Source of the DNA: Nocardia sp. alder85J
GTDB lineage: Bacteria > Actinomycetota > Actinomycetes > Mycobacteriales > Mycobacteriaceae
Direction: 5' to 3'
NCBI RefSeq assembly: GCF_020176955.2
Contig: NZ_JAIUCZ020000018.1
Location: 62,001 to 126,000, forward strand
DNA: 64,000 nucleotides
Shown: one piece after another, positions 7,944-16,302 of the stretch
Layout: every line of letters starts with the position of its first letter
Position numbering within the stretch: position 1 is the first letter of the stretch
The notes under the pieces: generated by a model
Told to the model about the DNA's origin: nothing
Database searches by the model: none
Seen by the model: only the letters and a program-made list of their open reading frames with translations
Translations under genes and position numbers: made by a program

Positions 7944-9322
7944 CGGTACTCCCGCAGCCGCGGCCACAGGCCCGCCGAGACCAGTGCGGCGGCCAGCGTC
8001 GTCAGCGCCACCGCACCCGCCGACAGCAGGTTCAGCGCCCGCGCGGCCCCGGCGATCCCGGCCCGCAGTTCGTGGCGGGTGTGCGCGATGCCGGTGGTCA
8101 GGTCCCGGTCCAGCCCGTCCACCTCGGCGGCGGCCTCGTCCGGCCCGGGGCCGATCGCGACCGCGCTGGCGCCGGGGAAGTCGCCGCGGCTCAGCGCGTC
8201 GGTCATCCGCTGATGGGCCTCCAGCCAGTCCTGCACATGACTGCGGGCGCTGCCGACCTCCTCCTGTGCGGGCGCGTGCCGGGGATAGCCGCTCAACAAG
8301 GTGGTCAGGCGGGACGTGGTCTCGTCGAAGGTCCGGTCGTAGTCGCCGCTCGCGTCCCGGCGCAGCAGTTTCAGGGTTTCCGCCGAACGGGCCTGCTGGG
8401 CGAGGGTGTGGCTCACCGTGAGGGTTTCGGTCGGCACGGCGCCGTTGTCGCGCGCGGCCGCGGCGGATCTCGCGGAGATCGTGCCCGCGGCCACGGTCCA
8501 GGCCAGCAGGATCACCACCGTGATCGCGGCCGGCAGCAGGCCGGGATTGAGGATGCGGCGGGTGCGGCGGGCCAGATACACCTGGGCCCCGATCAGCGCC
8601 ACCAGCGTCAGCACGGGCAGGGCGATCGGCGCCCACAGTATCCGCACCTGCCGCTGCTGGGCGGCGGCGATCGCCTCCGCGCGGTGCTCCTGCAACTGCT
8701 GTGCCATCGGCAGCAGCGTGGACTGCATCAGATTGGAGGCCTCGCTCAGATAGGCCGCGCCGACCGGATGCCCCTCGCGATTGGCGGTGCGCGCGGTCTC
8801 GACCAGGCCGGTGTACACCGGCAGGGCGGTCGCGATCCCGAGGAGCAACTGGGCGTCCGGATCCTCGGTGCCCGCGTCGAGGGTGGTGTTGGACTGCACG
8901 ACCAGTTCGACCGCGGCCTGCCCGATCGACTGGTTGTACCGGTCGCGGGTCTCGCGGGGTTCCAGCCCGCCCGCGATGAAGGCGGTACCGGCGGCCGCAT
9001 CGGCCACCGACAGCGCGGAGTACAGGTGCTGCGCGGAATTGGCATCGGGCTCGGTGCTGTCGAGCATGTCCTGCAAGCCGTGCCGCCGATTGTCGATGGA
9101 GGTGGCGATCACGATCCCGGTGATCCCGCACAACAGCAGCAGCGTCAGCCCCGCGGCGATCACCTTGGCCGGTGAGGAGCGCAGCAGATCGCGCAGGTCG
9201 ATGGCGCCGAACTGCTGGCGGACGGCGGCGGCCTCGCGGATGAACGAGCCGGAACTCGGCATGCCGCCGCCCGGCGCCGGCGCCCCGGCGCGCACGCTGT
9301 CCCGCCACCAGCCGGGCATCAT
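7940..9322 (-). CDS. glnX: Membrane signal-relay protein GlnX
   Basis: Polytopic membrane protein placed between GlnH and PknG in the known actinobacterial amino-acid sensing pathway. The 460 residues show a first transmembrane helix at about 50-73 (VIAAGLTLLLLCGITGIVIA), a long helical extracytoplasmic section, two adjacent helices in the middle (about 228-280), a second extracytoplasmic section, and a final helix near the C terminus (about 425-450). The cytoplasmic C-terminal tail is very short. Two ATG codons in tandem (9322 and 9319) can start it; the choice changes one residue. It is the first gene of the glnX-glnH-pknG operon and diverges from mutT3 across about 175 bp. Assignment rests on gene order and topology. 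Confidence 0.88.
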   Translation of the reverse strand: MMPGWWRDSVRAGAPAPGGGMPSSGSFIREAAAVRQQFGAIDLRDLLRSSPAKVIAAGLTLLLLCGITGIVIATSIDNRRHGLQDMLDSTEPDANSAQHLYSALSVADAAAGTAFIAGGLEPRETRDRYNQSIGQAAVELVVQSNTTLDAGTEDPDAQLLLGIATALPVYTGLVETARTANREGHPVGAAYLSEASNLMQSTLLPMAQQLQEHRAEAIAAAQQRQVRILWAPIALPVLTLVALIGAQVYLARRTRRILNPGLLPAAITVVILLAWTVAAGTISARSAAAARDNGAVPTETLTVSHTLAQQARSAETLKLLRRDASGDYDRTFDETTSRLTTLLSGYPRHAPAQEEVGSARSHVQDWLEAHQRMTDALSRGDFPGASAVAIGPGPDEAAAEVDGLDRDLTTGIAHTRHELRAGIAGAARALNLLSAGAVALTTLAAALVSAGLWPRLREYR

Positions 9323-9498
9323 CGGCGCACCCCCGAACCGTGAGCGCGTGACTGTGCCCCCGAATTCGGGCGGCCGCTCAGCTTATTGTGGTCGTACCGA
9401 TACCGTCCGCGGACGGCCCGCCCGGGCGACGGCCACGCCGTGCCCGGCCCGTGCCCGGCCGGCGTCGGGACCGGTGGCGAGGATGGGACGAGACGAGT

Positions 9499-10176
9499 AT
9501 GCGTGGTGACGGGGACGGCTTCCTGATCAGTCCGGACGGCAGTCGGCAATGGGGTCTTTTTGGTGCTGCTGGATTGTTGCTGCGGGCACCGAGAGCGCGA
9601 GGAGCGGGCGCCGGGGCGATGGTGCTGTTGCAGCACCGCGCACCCTGGAGTCACCAGGGTGGGACGTGGGCACTGCCCGGTGGCGCCCGTGACAGCCATG
9701 AGTCCAGTGTGCACGCTGCTGTTCGGGAGGCTGAAGAGGAAGCCGGTATCACACCGGCGGCAGTTCGGGTGCGAGGCAGCCGGGTGACCGCGACGGCGGC
9801 CTCGGGATGGACCTACACCACCGTCGTTGCCGATGTTGCCAAAGAGTTGCCGATCATCATCAACGTGGAGAGCGCCGAGATGGCCTGGGTGCCCGAGGAG
9901 GAGGTCGCCGACCGGCCCCTGCACCCCGGTTTCGCGGCCGCCTGGCCTTCGCTGCGGGCCGAATCCGCCCGGCTCGAACTGACCGGCCTGGCCGATCCCG
10001 GCGCCGTCGCGGCCGCCCTGCCCCGCACGGTCGACCTCGCCCACCGCGGCTTCCTCTGGCTGCACACCGCCGACGACGGCGGCCGCCCGGCCCGCATCGG
10101 CACCGGCAACCTCGAACCGGCCGACGACGTCCTGCTGCTCACCCTGGACCAGCTGATGTCCGCACCGCCGAGCTGA
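9499..10176 (+). CDS. mutT3: Nudix hydrolase, MutT3 type
   Basis: Likely hydrolyses (8-oxo-)dGTP or a related nucleoside diphosphate derivative. The 225-residue protein contains a complete Nudix box GX5EX7REUXEEXGU beginning at GGARDSHESS (about residues 63-86), preceded by LLQHRAPWSHQGGTWALPGG, and a WTYTTVVADV core strand. Length and sequence agree with what I recall of M. tuberculosis MutT3 (217 residues). The frame is open back to 9388, but the upstream residues are Arg/Pro-rich low-complexity sequence and the family starts near the RGDGDGF string, so the ATG at 9499 is chosen. It converges with thiE. Confidence 0.92.
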   Translation: MRGDGDGFLISPDGSRQWGLFGAAGLLLRAPRARGAGAGAMVLLQHRAPWSHQGGTWALPGGARDSHESSVHAAVREAEEEAGITPAAVRVRGSRVTATAASGWTYTTVVADVAKELPIIINVESAEMAWVPEEEVADRPLHPGFAAAWPSLRAESARLELTGLADPGAVAAALPRTVDLAHRGFLWLHTADDGGRPARIGTGNLEPADDVLLLTLDQLMSAPPS

Positions 10177-10186
10177 CGATCCGGCC

Positions 10187-10205
10187 GCCGCCTCACTCGG
10201 GCGGC
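10187..10205. terminator. Possible hairpin between convergent mutT3 and thiE
   Basis: GCCGCC and GGCGGC form a 6-bp GC stem around a 7-nt loop that contains the thiE stop codon. There is no T-run. It lies exactly at the convergent junction, so it may be a bidirectional I-shaped terminator. Confidence 0.3.
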
Positions 10206-10900
10206 AGGTTCTCCAGCAGACGCTGTTTCAGGGCGCGGGCGGCGGCCTCCGGATCGGCCGCCGCGGTCAGGGCGCGGACCACGACGATGCGAGTGGCCCC
10301 CGCGTCCAGGATTTCCGGCAGCCGCTCGGCGTCGATCCCGCCGATGGCGAACCAGGGCCGGACCGGATCGCTGTCGGCGGTGGCCCGGACCAGGTCGATT
10401 CCGGCGGCCGACCGACCGGGTTTGGTGGGCGTGGCCCACACCGGCCCGGTGCAGAAGTAGTCGATGTGCTCCTCGATCGCGGCCCGCCCGGCTTGTTCGA
10501 GGTCGTGGGTGGATCGCCCGAGCACCACGTCCGGGCCGAGGATCTGCCGGGCGTACCACGGCGGTAGATCGTCCTGGCCGAGGTGCAGCACGTCGGCCCC
10601 GGCCGCCAGCGCGATGTCCGCGCGATCGTTCACGGCGAGCAGGGCGTCGTGGCGGCGAGCGGCCGCCTTCAGCTCGGCCAGGGCCGCGAGTTCGCCGCGG
10701 GCCTCGAGCGGGCCGAACTCCGCCTCGCCGCGCGAACCCTTGTCGCGGAGCTGGATGATGTCCACCCCACCGGCGAGCACCGCCTCGGCGAACTGCGCCA
10801 GGTCGCCGGTGTCCCGGCGGGCGTCGGTGCACAGGTAGAGCCGGGCCGTGGCCAGCCGCTCGCGAGCGGTGCGGGTGCGATGGGGGAGGGACGGTTGCAC
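10193..10900 (-). CDS. thiE: Thiamine-phosphate synthase
   Basis: Joins HMP pyrophosphate and thiazole phosphate to make thiamine monophosphate. The 235-residue TIM-barrel protein carries RLYLCTDARRD, IIQLRDKGS (pyrophosphate/Mg site), VNDRADIALAAGADVLHLGQDDL, LGRSTHD, YFCTGPVWATPTKPG and PWFAIGGID, the ordered ThiE signatures. The frame stays open to 11026, but the GTG at 10900 lies 7 nt after TACGGT, a -10 element with a TTCGAC hexamer 17 nt upstream, so a leaderless GTG start is preferred. It diverges from thiO; no TPP riboswitch is present on this side. Confidence 0.93.
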   Translation of the reverse strand: MQPSLPHRTRTARERLATARLYLCTDARRDTGDLAQFAEAVLAGGVDIIQLRDKGSRGEAEFGPLEARGELAALAELKAAARRHDALLAVNDRADIALAAGADVLHLGQDDLPPWYARQILGPDVVLGRSTHDLEQAGRAAIEEHIDYFCTGPVWATPTKPGRSAAGIDLVRATADSDPVRPWFAIGGIDAERLPEILDAGATRIVVVRALTAAADPEAAARALKQRLLENLPPE

Positions 10901-10907
10901 GCCCTCG

Positions 10908-10936
10908 ACCGTAGCCGCGCTACCGTAAGAGTCGAA
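10908..10936 (-). promoter_or_regulatory. Promoter of leaderless thiE
   Basis: On the minus strand TTCGAC, a 17-nt spacer, TACGGT, then 7 nt to the GTG start of thiE. The spacing is ideal for a sigma-A-type promoter and a leaderless transcript. The rest of the 170-bp thiE-thiO interval shows no THI-box. Confidence 0.5.
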
Positions 10937-11073
10937 ACTTGGTGGGTATCCCCGCCGCGATGGCGGCCGCGCGGAGATACCGACGTCCCGGCCCGTGAGC
11001 CCGGCGTACCCGGTGGCGAGCGCCATCGTGACGCCCGGACCGGCGCGGGGACCGAGACGAGGTGTGGAAGGTT

Positions 11074-12144
11074 ATGCGAACTCTGGCCGTCGTGGGTGGG
11101 GGTGTCATCGGCGCGGTGGTGGCCTGGCGGGCCGCCGCGGCCGGATGGTCGGTCACCGTGTTCGATCCGGCCGCCGGAACCGGCGCGTCCTGGGTGGCGG
11201 GCGGCATGCTGGCCCCCCTGTCGGAGGGCTGGCCCGGCGAACAGGAGGCGCTGCACTTCGGCGCCGCCTCCCTGGCCCGCTGGCCCGCCCTGGCCGCCGC
11301 CCTGGAACGGGAAACCGGCCTCTCCGTCCTGGTCGCCGACGCCACCCTGACCGTCGCCCTCGATACCGCCGATGCCGCCGACCTGCGCACCATCGCCGAT
11401 TTCGTCGGCGCCCAGGGCCACCACATGCAGCTCCTGGACCGCGCCGCGGCCCGAGCGACGGAACCGTCCCTGGCCCGCACCGTCCGAGCCGCGCTGCTGG
11501 CCCCCGAACCCGCCGCCGACAACCGCCTGCTCCTGACGGCCCTGTCCCGAGCCGGCGCCGCGGCAGGCGTGCGGATCCGCCCGGAACCCGTGCGAGACCT
11601 GGCCGACCTCGACCACGACCGCATCGTCCTGGCCGCCGGCGCCGCCTCGGCCCGCCTGTGGCCGCAACTCCCGGTCCGCCCCCTGAAGGGCGAGATCCTG
11701 CGGCTACGGCACCGCCCCGGCATCCCGCCGCCCCCGCGCCACGTGGTCCGGGCCCGAGTACACGGCCGCTCCCTCTACCTGGTCCCCCGAGCCGACGGCC
11801 TGGTGGTGGGCGCCACCCAGTACGAGGCCGGATTCGACACCACCGTCACCGTGGCGGGAGTCCGGGACCTGATCGCCGACGCCGAAGCCGTCCTGCCCGG
11901 CATCGGCGAATACGAACTGACCGAAGCGGCCGCCGGCTCGAGACCGGCAACCCCGGACAATCTTCCCCTGATCGGCCCCCTCACCGAGCGCGTGATCGCC
12001 GCTACCGGCCACGGCCGCAACGGCATCCTGGGTGTCCCCGTCACCGCCGACGCGGTGCTGGCCCTGCTCGCCGGTGACGTCCTGCCCGAGGCGAAAGCCG
12101 CAGACCCCCATCGTTTTCCGCAGATATCAGGAGGTGCCCGATGA
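11074..12144 (+). CDS. thiO: Glycine oxidase ThiO
   Basis: FAD-dependent oxidase that converts glycine to the imine used for the thiazole ring. The 356-residue protein has an N-terminal Rossmann GGGVIG (residues 8-13) for FAD, ASWVAGGMLAPLSEG after it, PLKGEILRLR in the substrate domain, and the C-terminal ATGHGRNGILGVPVTAD typical of ThiO. The ATG at 11074 follows GGAAG at suitable spacing; an in-frame GTG at 11062 would add four residues. It overlaps thiS by 4 nt (ATGA), the first of three coupled thiazole genes. Confidence 0.94.
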   Translation: MRTLAVVGGGVIGAVVAWRAAAAGWSVTVFDPAAGTGASWVAGGMLAPLSEGWPGEQEALHFGAASLARWPALAAALERETGLSVLVADATLTVALDTADAADLRTIADFVGAQGHHMQLLDRAAARATEPSLARTVRAALLAPEPAADNRLLLTALSRAGAAAGVRIRPEPVRDLADLDHDRIVLAAGAASARLWPQLPVRPLKGEILRLRHRPGIPPPPRHVVRARVHGRSLYLVPRADGLVVGATQYEAGFDTTVTVAGVRDLIADAEAVLPGIGEYELTEAAAGSRPATPDNLPLIGPLTERVIAATGHGRNGILGVPVTADAVLALLAGDVLPEAKAADPHRFPQISGGAR

Positions 12145-12359
12145 CGGCGACCCCGACTCCCGTCGGCGTGACCGTGAACGGCGAGGACCACATGTTCGCC
12201 GACCAGCTCACGGTCCGAGAGCTGCTCGAGCGACTGGGCCTGCCGGACCGCGGCGTGGCACTCGCCGTGGACGGCGCTGTCTTCCCCAAGTCCCGCTGGG
12301 ACGAGCCGGTAGGCCGCGGCTGGGACATCGAGGTGCTGACGGCGGTGCAGGGTGGTTAG
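12141..12359 (+). CDS. thiS: Sulfur carrier protein ThiS
   Basis: Ubiquitin-fold sulfur carrier that donates sulfur as a C-terminal thiocarboxylate for thiazole formation. The 72-residue protein has the ThiS pattern VTVNGEDHMFADQLTVRELLERLGL and ends in Gly-Gly, required for adenylation and sulfur loading. It sits between thiO (4-nt overlap) and thiG (8-nt overlap), which rules out a MoaD role. The activating ThiF/MoeB enzyme is not in this window. Confidence 0.94.
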   Translation: MTATPTPVGVTVNGEDHMFADQLTVRELLERLGLPDRGVALAVDGAVFPKSRWDEPVGRGWDIEVLTAVQGG

Positions 12360-13125
12360 CACCGAGCGCGCCACCGAACCCCTGCGCATCGCCGACCGCA
12401 CCTTCGGCTCCCGCCTGATCATGGGCACCGGCGGCGCCGAGAACCTGGCCGTCCTGGAAGAGGCTCTCCGCATCTCCGGCACCGAACTCACCACCGTCGC
12501 CATGCGCCGAGTGGACGCCGAAGGCGGCACCGGCGTCCTGGACCTGTTGCGCCACTTGAACATCGCCCCCCTCCCCAACACCGCGGGCTGCCGCACCGCC
12601 GCCGAAGCGGTCCTGACCGCCCAACTGGCCCGAGAGGCCCTGGAAACCGATTGGGTGAAGCTGGAAGTGGTCGCCGACGACCGCACCCTCCTCCCCGACG
12701 CCATCGAATTGGTAAGCGCCGCAGAACAACTGGTAGACGACGGCTTCACCGTCCTGCCCTACACCACCGACGATCCCACCCTGTCCCGCCGCCTGGAAGA
12801 CATCGGCTGCGCCGCGGTGATGCCCCTGGGTTCCCCGATCGGCACCGGCCTCGGCATCAGCAACCCCCACAACATAGCAATGATCGTCGCAGCCGCCACA
12901 GTCCCCGTAATCCTGGACGCCGGCATAGGCACAGCCAGCGACGCCGCCCTGGCCATGGAACTCGGCTGCTCCGCAGTCCTCCTGGCCACCGCCGTGACCC
13001 GAGCCCGCCGCCCCGCCCGGATGGCCGCCGCCATGGCCGCCGCCGTGGAAGCGGGCTACCTGGCCCACCACGCCGGCCGAATCCCCAAACGCTTCTGGGC
13101 CCAAGCCTCCTCCCCCACCCTCTGA
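12352..13125 (+). CDS. thiG: Thiazole synthase
   Basis: Builds the thiazole phosphate carboxylate from DXP, dehydroglycine and ThiS thiocarboxylate. The 257-residue TIM barrel shows SRLIMGTGG at the N terminus, the TDWVKLEVVAD strand whose Lys forms the Schiff base with DXP, CAAVMPLGSPIGTGLGI, and PVILDAGIGTASDAALAMELGCSAVLLATAV in successive phosphate-binding loops (a few residues each). The GTG start overlaps the thiS stop by 8 nt. It is the last gene of thiO-thiS-thiG; about 200 bp without a clear terminator follow. Confidence 0.95.
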   Translation: MVSTERATEPLRIADRTFGSRLIMGTGGAENLAVLEEALRISGTELTTVAMRRVDAEGGTGVLDLLRHLNIAPLPNTAGCRTAAEAVLTAQLAREALETDWVKLEVVADDRTLLPDAIELVSAAEQLVDDGFTVLPYTTDDPTLSRRLEDIGCAAVMPLGSPIGTGLGISNPHNIAMIVAAATVPVILDAGIGTASDAALAMELGCSAVLLATAVTRARRPARMAAAMAAAVEAGYLAHHAGRIPKRFWAQASSPTL

Positions 13126-13323
13126 CCCCACCCCTGATTCTCCCGCCCCCGTGCACATTTCGAACCCCCACCGCGCCCACCCCCAGCAACCCCTAGGCTG
13201 CACGGCAAGAGCCCGTTTCCCCGGAACCGGACTCCCGCCACCCCCGGCCCCCAGCGCAGTCGCCGAACCCTGCCCTGCGCCCAGGGCGGTTGCGGACAAC
13301 GGCCAAACCTGACCGGAGGCACT

Positions 13324-14250
13324 GTGATCACCGCACAAGCCCTGACGAAGAAATTCGGCACCACAACCGCTGTGGACAACCTCACCTTCACCATCAGCCC
13401 AGGCCAGGTCACCGGCTTCCTGGGCCCCAACGGCGCCGGCAAAACCACCACCATGCGCATGCTCCTGGGCCTGGACACCCCCACCTCCGGCACCGCCCTG
13501 ATCCAGAATGTCCCCTACCGCGACCTCCCGAACCCCCTCCGCACCGTAGGCGCCCTCCTCGACGCGAAATGGGTGCACCCCAACCGCTCGGCCCGCTCCC
13601 ACCTCCGCTGGCTGGCAGCCTCCAACAACATCCCCCAAACCCGCGTAGCCGAAGTCCTCGGATTGGTGGGTCTCACCGAAGTAGCCACCAAACCGGCAGG
13701 CGGCTTCTCCCTCGGGATGTCCCAGCGCCTCGGCCTGGCCGCCGCCCTCCTCGGCGACCCCCCCATCCTCCTCTTCGACGAACCTCTCAACGGCCTCGAC
13801 CCCGAGGGTATCCACTGGATGCGAGGCTTCATGCGAGCCCTGGCCGGAGAAGGCAGAACAGTCCTGGTCTCCAGCCACCTGCTCTCCGAAATGGAACACA
13901 CCGCGGAGCGCCTGATAGTAATCGGCCTGGGCGCACTCATAGCCGACACCACCACGCAGGATTTCATCGAGCACGCCTCGGAATCCACTGTCCGAGTACG
14001 CAGTCCCCATCGTGACAAACTCCGCGACCTCCTGACCCGAACCTGGACGGTACGCGAAGAAGCGGACGCCCTCCTGGTCACCGGCGCCACCCCCGAAGCC
14101 ATCGGCGAGCTCGCCGCCGCCAACAGCATCACCCTGTACGAGCTTGCCCCCCAACGAGCTTCACTGGAGGAAGCCTTCATGCGAATGACCGGCGGCGCCG
14201 TCAGATACCAGACAGCAGGCTTCCCCGCGGTGATGGGCGGCGCCCTGTGA
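13324..14250 (+). CDS. ABC-2 type transporter ATP-binding protein
   Basis: Cytoplasmic ATPase of a two-gene export system. In 308 residues: Walker A LGPNGAGKTT (about 36-45), a Q-loop region, a signature reading SLGMSQRLGLA (slightly off LSGGQ), and Walker B ILLFDEPLNGLD followed by the switch-histidine region LVSSHLLSEME. The C-terminal 90 residues match the extension seen in drug or bacitracin-type exporters. The GTG start follows GGAGG with good spacing. It overlaps the permease gene by 4 nt. Substrate unknown; it lies where M. tuberculosis has lpqL/lpqM, so it belongs to the lineage-specific insert. Confidence 0.9.
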   Translation: MITAQALTKKFGTTTAVDNLTFTISPGQVTGFLGPNGAGKTTTMRMLLGLDTPTSGTALIQNVPYRDLPNPLRTVGALLDAKWVHPNRSARSHLRWLAASNNIPQTRVAEVLGLVGLTEVATKPAGGFSLGMSQRLGLAAALLGDPPILLFDEPLNGLDPEGIHWMRGFMRALAGEGRTVLVSSHLLSEMEHTAERLIVIGLGALIADTTTQDFIEHASESTVRVRSPHRDKLRDLLTRTWTVREEADALLVTGATPEAIGELAAANSITLYELAPQRASLEEAFMRMTGGAVRYQTAGFPAVMGGAL

Positions 14251-15074
14251 CGACCACTTCCCTCACCGGAACCCTGGCAGCGGAACGAATCAAGCTGACC
14301 TCCACCCGTTCCCCCCTGTGGTGCGCGATCCTGATGGTGGTGACCGCCCTGGCCCTGGCCGCCCTGTTCGGCCTGCTGGCCAATTTCGCCTTCCGCACCT
14401 ACACCGACAACGCTGCCCACGGTCACCTCACCGGTACCGCCCCCTATCTCCACAACGATGCCGCCGCGCTGGGTGTGATGGGTGCCCCGCCGATCATCCC
14501 CGGCTTCGGCTACATCCTGGTGATGATCGTCGCCGCCCTGACCGTGACCAGCGAATACCGCTTCGGCACCATCAAAGTCACCTTCCTGGCCACCCCGAAT
14601 CGTGCCCTGGTCCTCACCGCGAAGGCGGCGGTGGTCGCGCTGGGCGCCGCGGTCCTCTCGGCGGTACTGACCTTCCTGAGCTACCTCATCCTGGCGGCGA
14701 TCGCGAACCCCGAACCCGGCCGCTACCTCGGCCTGGGCCACGACCAGCGCGTCTTCTACGGCGTCCCGATCTTCATCGCCCTGGTCGTCTTCCTGTCCGT
14801 GGCGATCGGCGCCCTGCTGCGCCAGTCGGCCGGTGCCCTGTCCCTGCTGATCGTCTGGCCGCTGCTGCTGGAGCCGATCGTGCAGGCCTTCGGCAGCGTG
14901 GGCCGCAACATCGAGGTCTTCCTGCCCTTCGCGAACGCCCTGTGGTTCCTCGGCCTCACCGGCGGCGATCTGCCGTGGCATTGGGGACAGTGGATCTGCC
15001 TGGTGTATTTCGCGGCTTTCGTCGCAATCGTCTGGGCTGCGGCGATGTTCGTGGTGCGCCGGCGTGACGCATGA
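14247..15074 (+). CDS. ABC-2 type transporter permease
   Basis: Membrane subunit partnered with the preceding ATPase (4-nt overlap). The 275 residues contain about six hydrophobic segments, for example LWCAILMVVTALALAALFGLL near the N terminus, GYILVMIVAALTVTSEYRFG, VALGAAVLSAVLTFLSYLILA and a final helix before a short Arg-rich tail. SEYRFGTIKVTFLA is a common ABC-2 permease motif. No regulator is adjacent, so the cargo (antibiotic, lipid or peptide) cannot be told. Confidence 0.85.
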   Translation: MTTTSLTGTLAAERIKLTSTRSPLWCAILMVVTALALAALFGLLANFAFRTYTDNAAHGHLTGTAPYLHNDAAALGVMGAPPIIPGFGYILVMIVAALTVTSEYRFGTIKVTFLATPNRALVLTAKAAVVALGAAVLSAVLTFLSYLILAAIANPEPGRYLGLGHDQRVFYGVPIFIALVVFLSVAIGALLRQSAGALSLLIVWPLLLEPIVQAFGSVGRNIEVFLPFANALWFLGLTGGDLPWHWGQWICLVYFAAFVAIVWAAAMFVVRRRDA

Positions 15075-15227
15075 CACGGCCGTGATCTCGAACCGGAAAC
15101 CAGCGGGTTAACTCTGGCCCCGCACCTCGATTCGCCACCGGTACGTCGGTAACGTCGACGAGTACCAACACACTGTCATCGGCGGACCCACTGCTGTGCC
15201 CGCTCCGGCCGATCGAGAGGTGGTGGC

Positions 15228-16298
15228 ATGGGGACCATCGACAACGTACGTATCGTGAACAATCCACGGACCCGGAACGACCCGGAGACCGCACCCCCGT
15301 GGCTGGGTTACGCTCGGGACGTGAGCGAGACGCCGGCCGAAGATCGAGAGCCCTCGGACGTGGTGATCCCGCTCACGCCCGTCGAGCCCGAGCTGGAAAC
15401 CGTACTCCCGGAGGATGTTTCGACTCCGGCCGGTACCGAGGCGACGCCGCCGGGAGATACCGAGGCGCCCCGCCGCCCGAAACGCCCGGTCCGCCTGCAC
15501 CCGGGCCAGCTGTCCTCGCTGATGTCGGCGGCCAATCAGCATTCCGATGTGATCGGCGTCATCCGCAAGGCCCGCGAGAACCTCCCCGGCGATCCGGCCT
15601 TCGGCGACCCGCTGTCGGTGTCCGGCCCGGGCGGCCCCCGCGCGGTGGCGCGGGCCACCACCGGACTCACCGGCGACAGCCCGAGCGCGGCCCGCGAGAT
15701 CGGTCTCGGCGCCCTCCAGGTCTGGCAGGCGATGCTGGAACGGGTCGGCCGCGGCCGCGGCGGCCAGGAGATCACCGTCCTGTTCACCGATCTGGTCGCC
15801 TTCTCCCGCTGGTCGCTGACCGCCGGTGACGAGGCCACCCTGATCCTGCTGCGCGAGGTGGCGAAGGCCATCGAACCGCCGATCGAGAAGCGCGGTGGCC
15901 AGGTGGTGAAGCGGATGGGCGACGGCGTGATGGCCGTGTTCGCCTCACCGGACCGGGCCGTCGACGCGGTGGTGGCCGCCCGGCGCAACCTGAGCCAGGT
16001 CCGGGTGCAGGGCTACCGCCCGCAGATGCGGGTCGGCCTGCACACCGGCACCCCGCGGGAGATCGGCGGCGACTGGCTCGGCCTGGACGTCACCATCGCG
16101 GCCCGGGTGATGGAGGCCGGTGGCAACGGCAACACCATGCTGTCGGCGGCCACCCTGGCGGCCCTGCAACCGGACACCCTGCAACGCCTGGGCCTGACCG
16201 TGAAGCCTTATCGCCGAAGCATTTTCGCCGCACCGCTGTCCGGCGTCCCGGAGGACCTGAAGATCTTCCGGCTGGACGGTGCGCGCACCGGCCGCTGA
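15228..16298 (+). CDS. Adenylate/guanylate cyclase-like (CHD) protein
   Basis: Class III nucleotidyl cyclase homology domain at about residues 178-300 of 356, after a long polar N-terminal region of unknown function. Metal-binding aspartates are present (Asp188 in LFTDLVAFSRW, Asp232 in KRMGDGVMAVF) and Lys228 fits an ATP-selecting lysine. The helix normally reading VNxAAR reads VTIAAR: Arg293 is kept but the transition-state Asn is Thr289, which could lower or abolish activity. No transmembrane helix is seen. The ATG at 15228 follows GAGAGGTGG; an in-frame GTG at 15321 would remove 31 residues. Likely a cAMP-producing or degenerate cyclase. Confidence 0.8.
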   Translation: MGTIDNVRIVNNPRTRNDPETAPPWLGYARDVSETPAEDREPSDVVIPLTPVEPELETVLPEDVSTPAGTEATPPGDTEAPRRPKRPVRLHPGQLSSLMSAANQHSDVIGVIRKARENLPGDPAFGDPLSVSGPGGPRAVARATTGLTGDSPSAAREIGLGALQVWQAMLERVGRGRGGQEITVLFTDLVAFSRWSLTAGDEATLILLREVAKAIEPPIEKRGGQVVKRMGDGVMAVFASPDRAVDAVVAARRNLSQVRVQGYRPQMRVGLHTGTPREIGGDWLGLDVTIAARVMEAGGNGNTMLSAATLAALQPDTLQRLGLTVKPYRRSIFAAPLSGVPEDLKIFRLDGARTGR

Positions 16299-16302
16299 CG
16301 GG

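Noticed and set aside
5628..8213. Very long plus-strand open frame (about 860 codons) opposite pknG and glnH
   Set aside because: Its translation is rich in Gly, Arg, His, Gln and Val without any domain, as expected for the antisense of high-GC genes; the minus strand encodes two clear protein families there.
10901..11073. Possible second TPP riboswitch in the thiE-thiO gap
   Set aside because: Neither CUGAGA nor the UAAUGCCGGCGUAGGGA half of the THI element is present on either strand; thiE has a leaderless promoter instead.
12141..12359. MoaD rather than ThiS
   Set aside because: The gene overlaps thiO and thiG and shows ThiS spacing and length; no molybdopterin genes are nearby.
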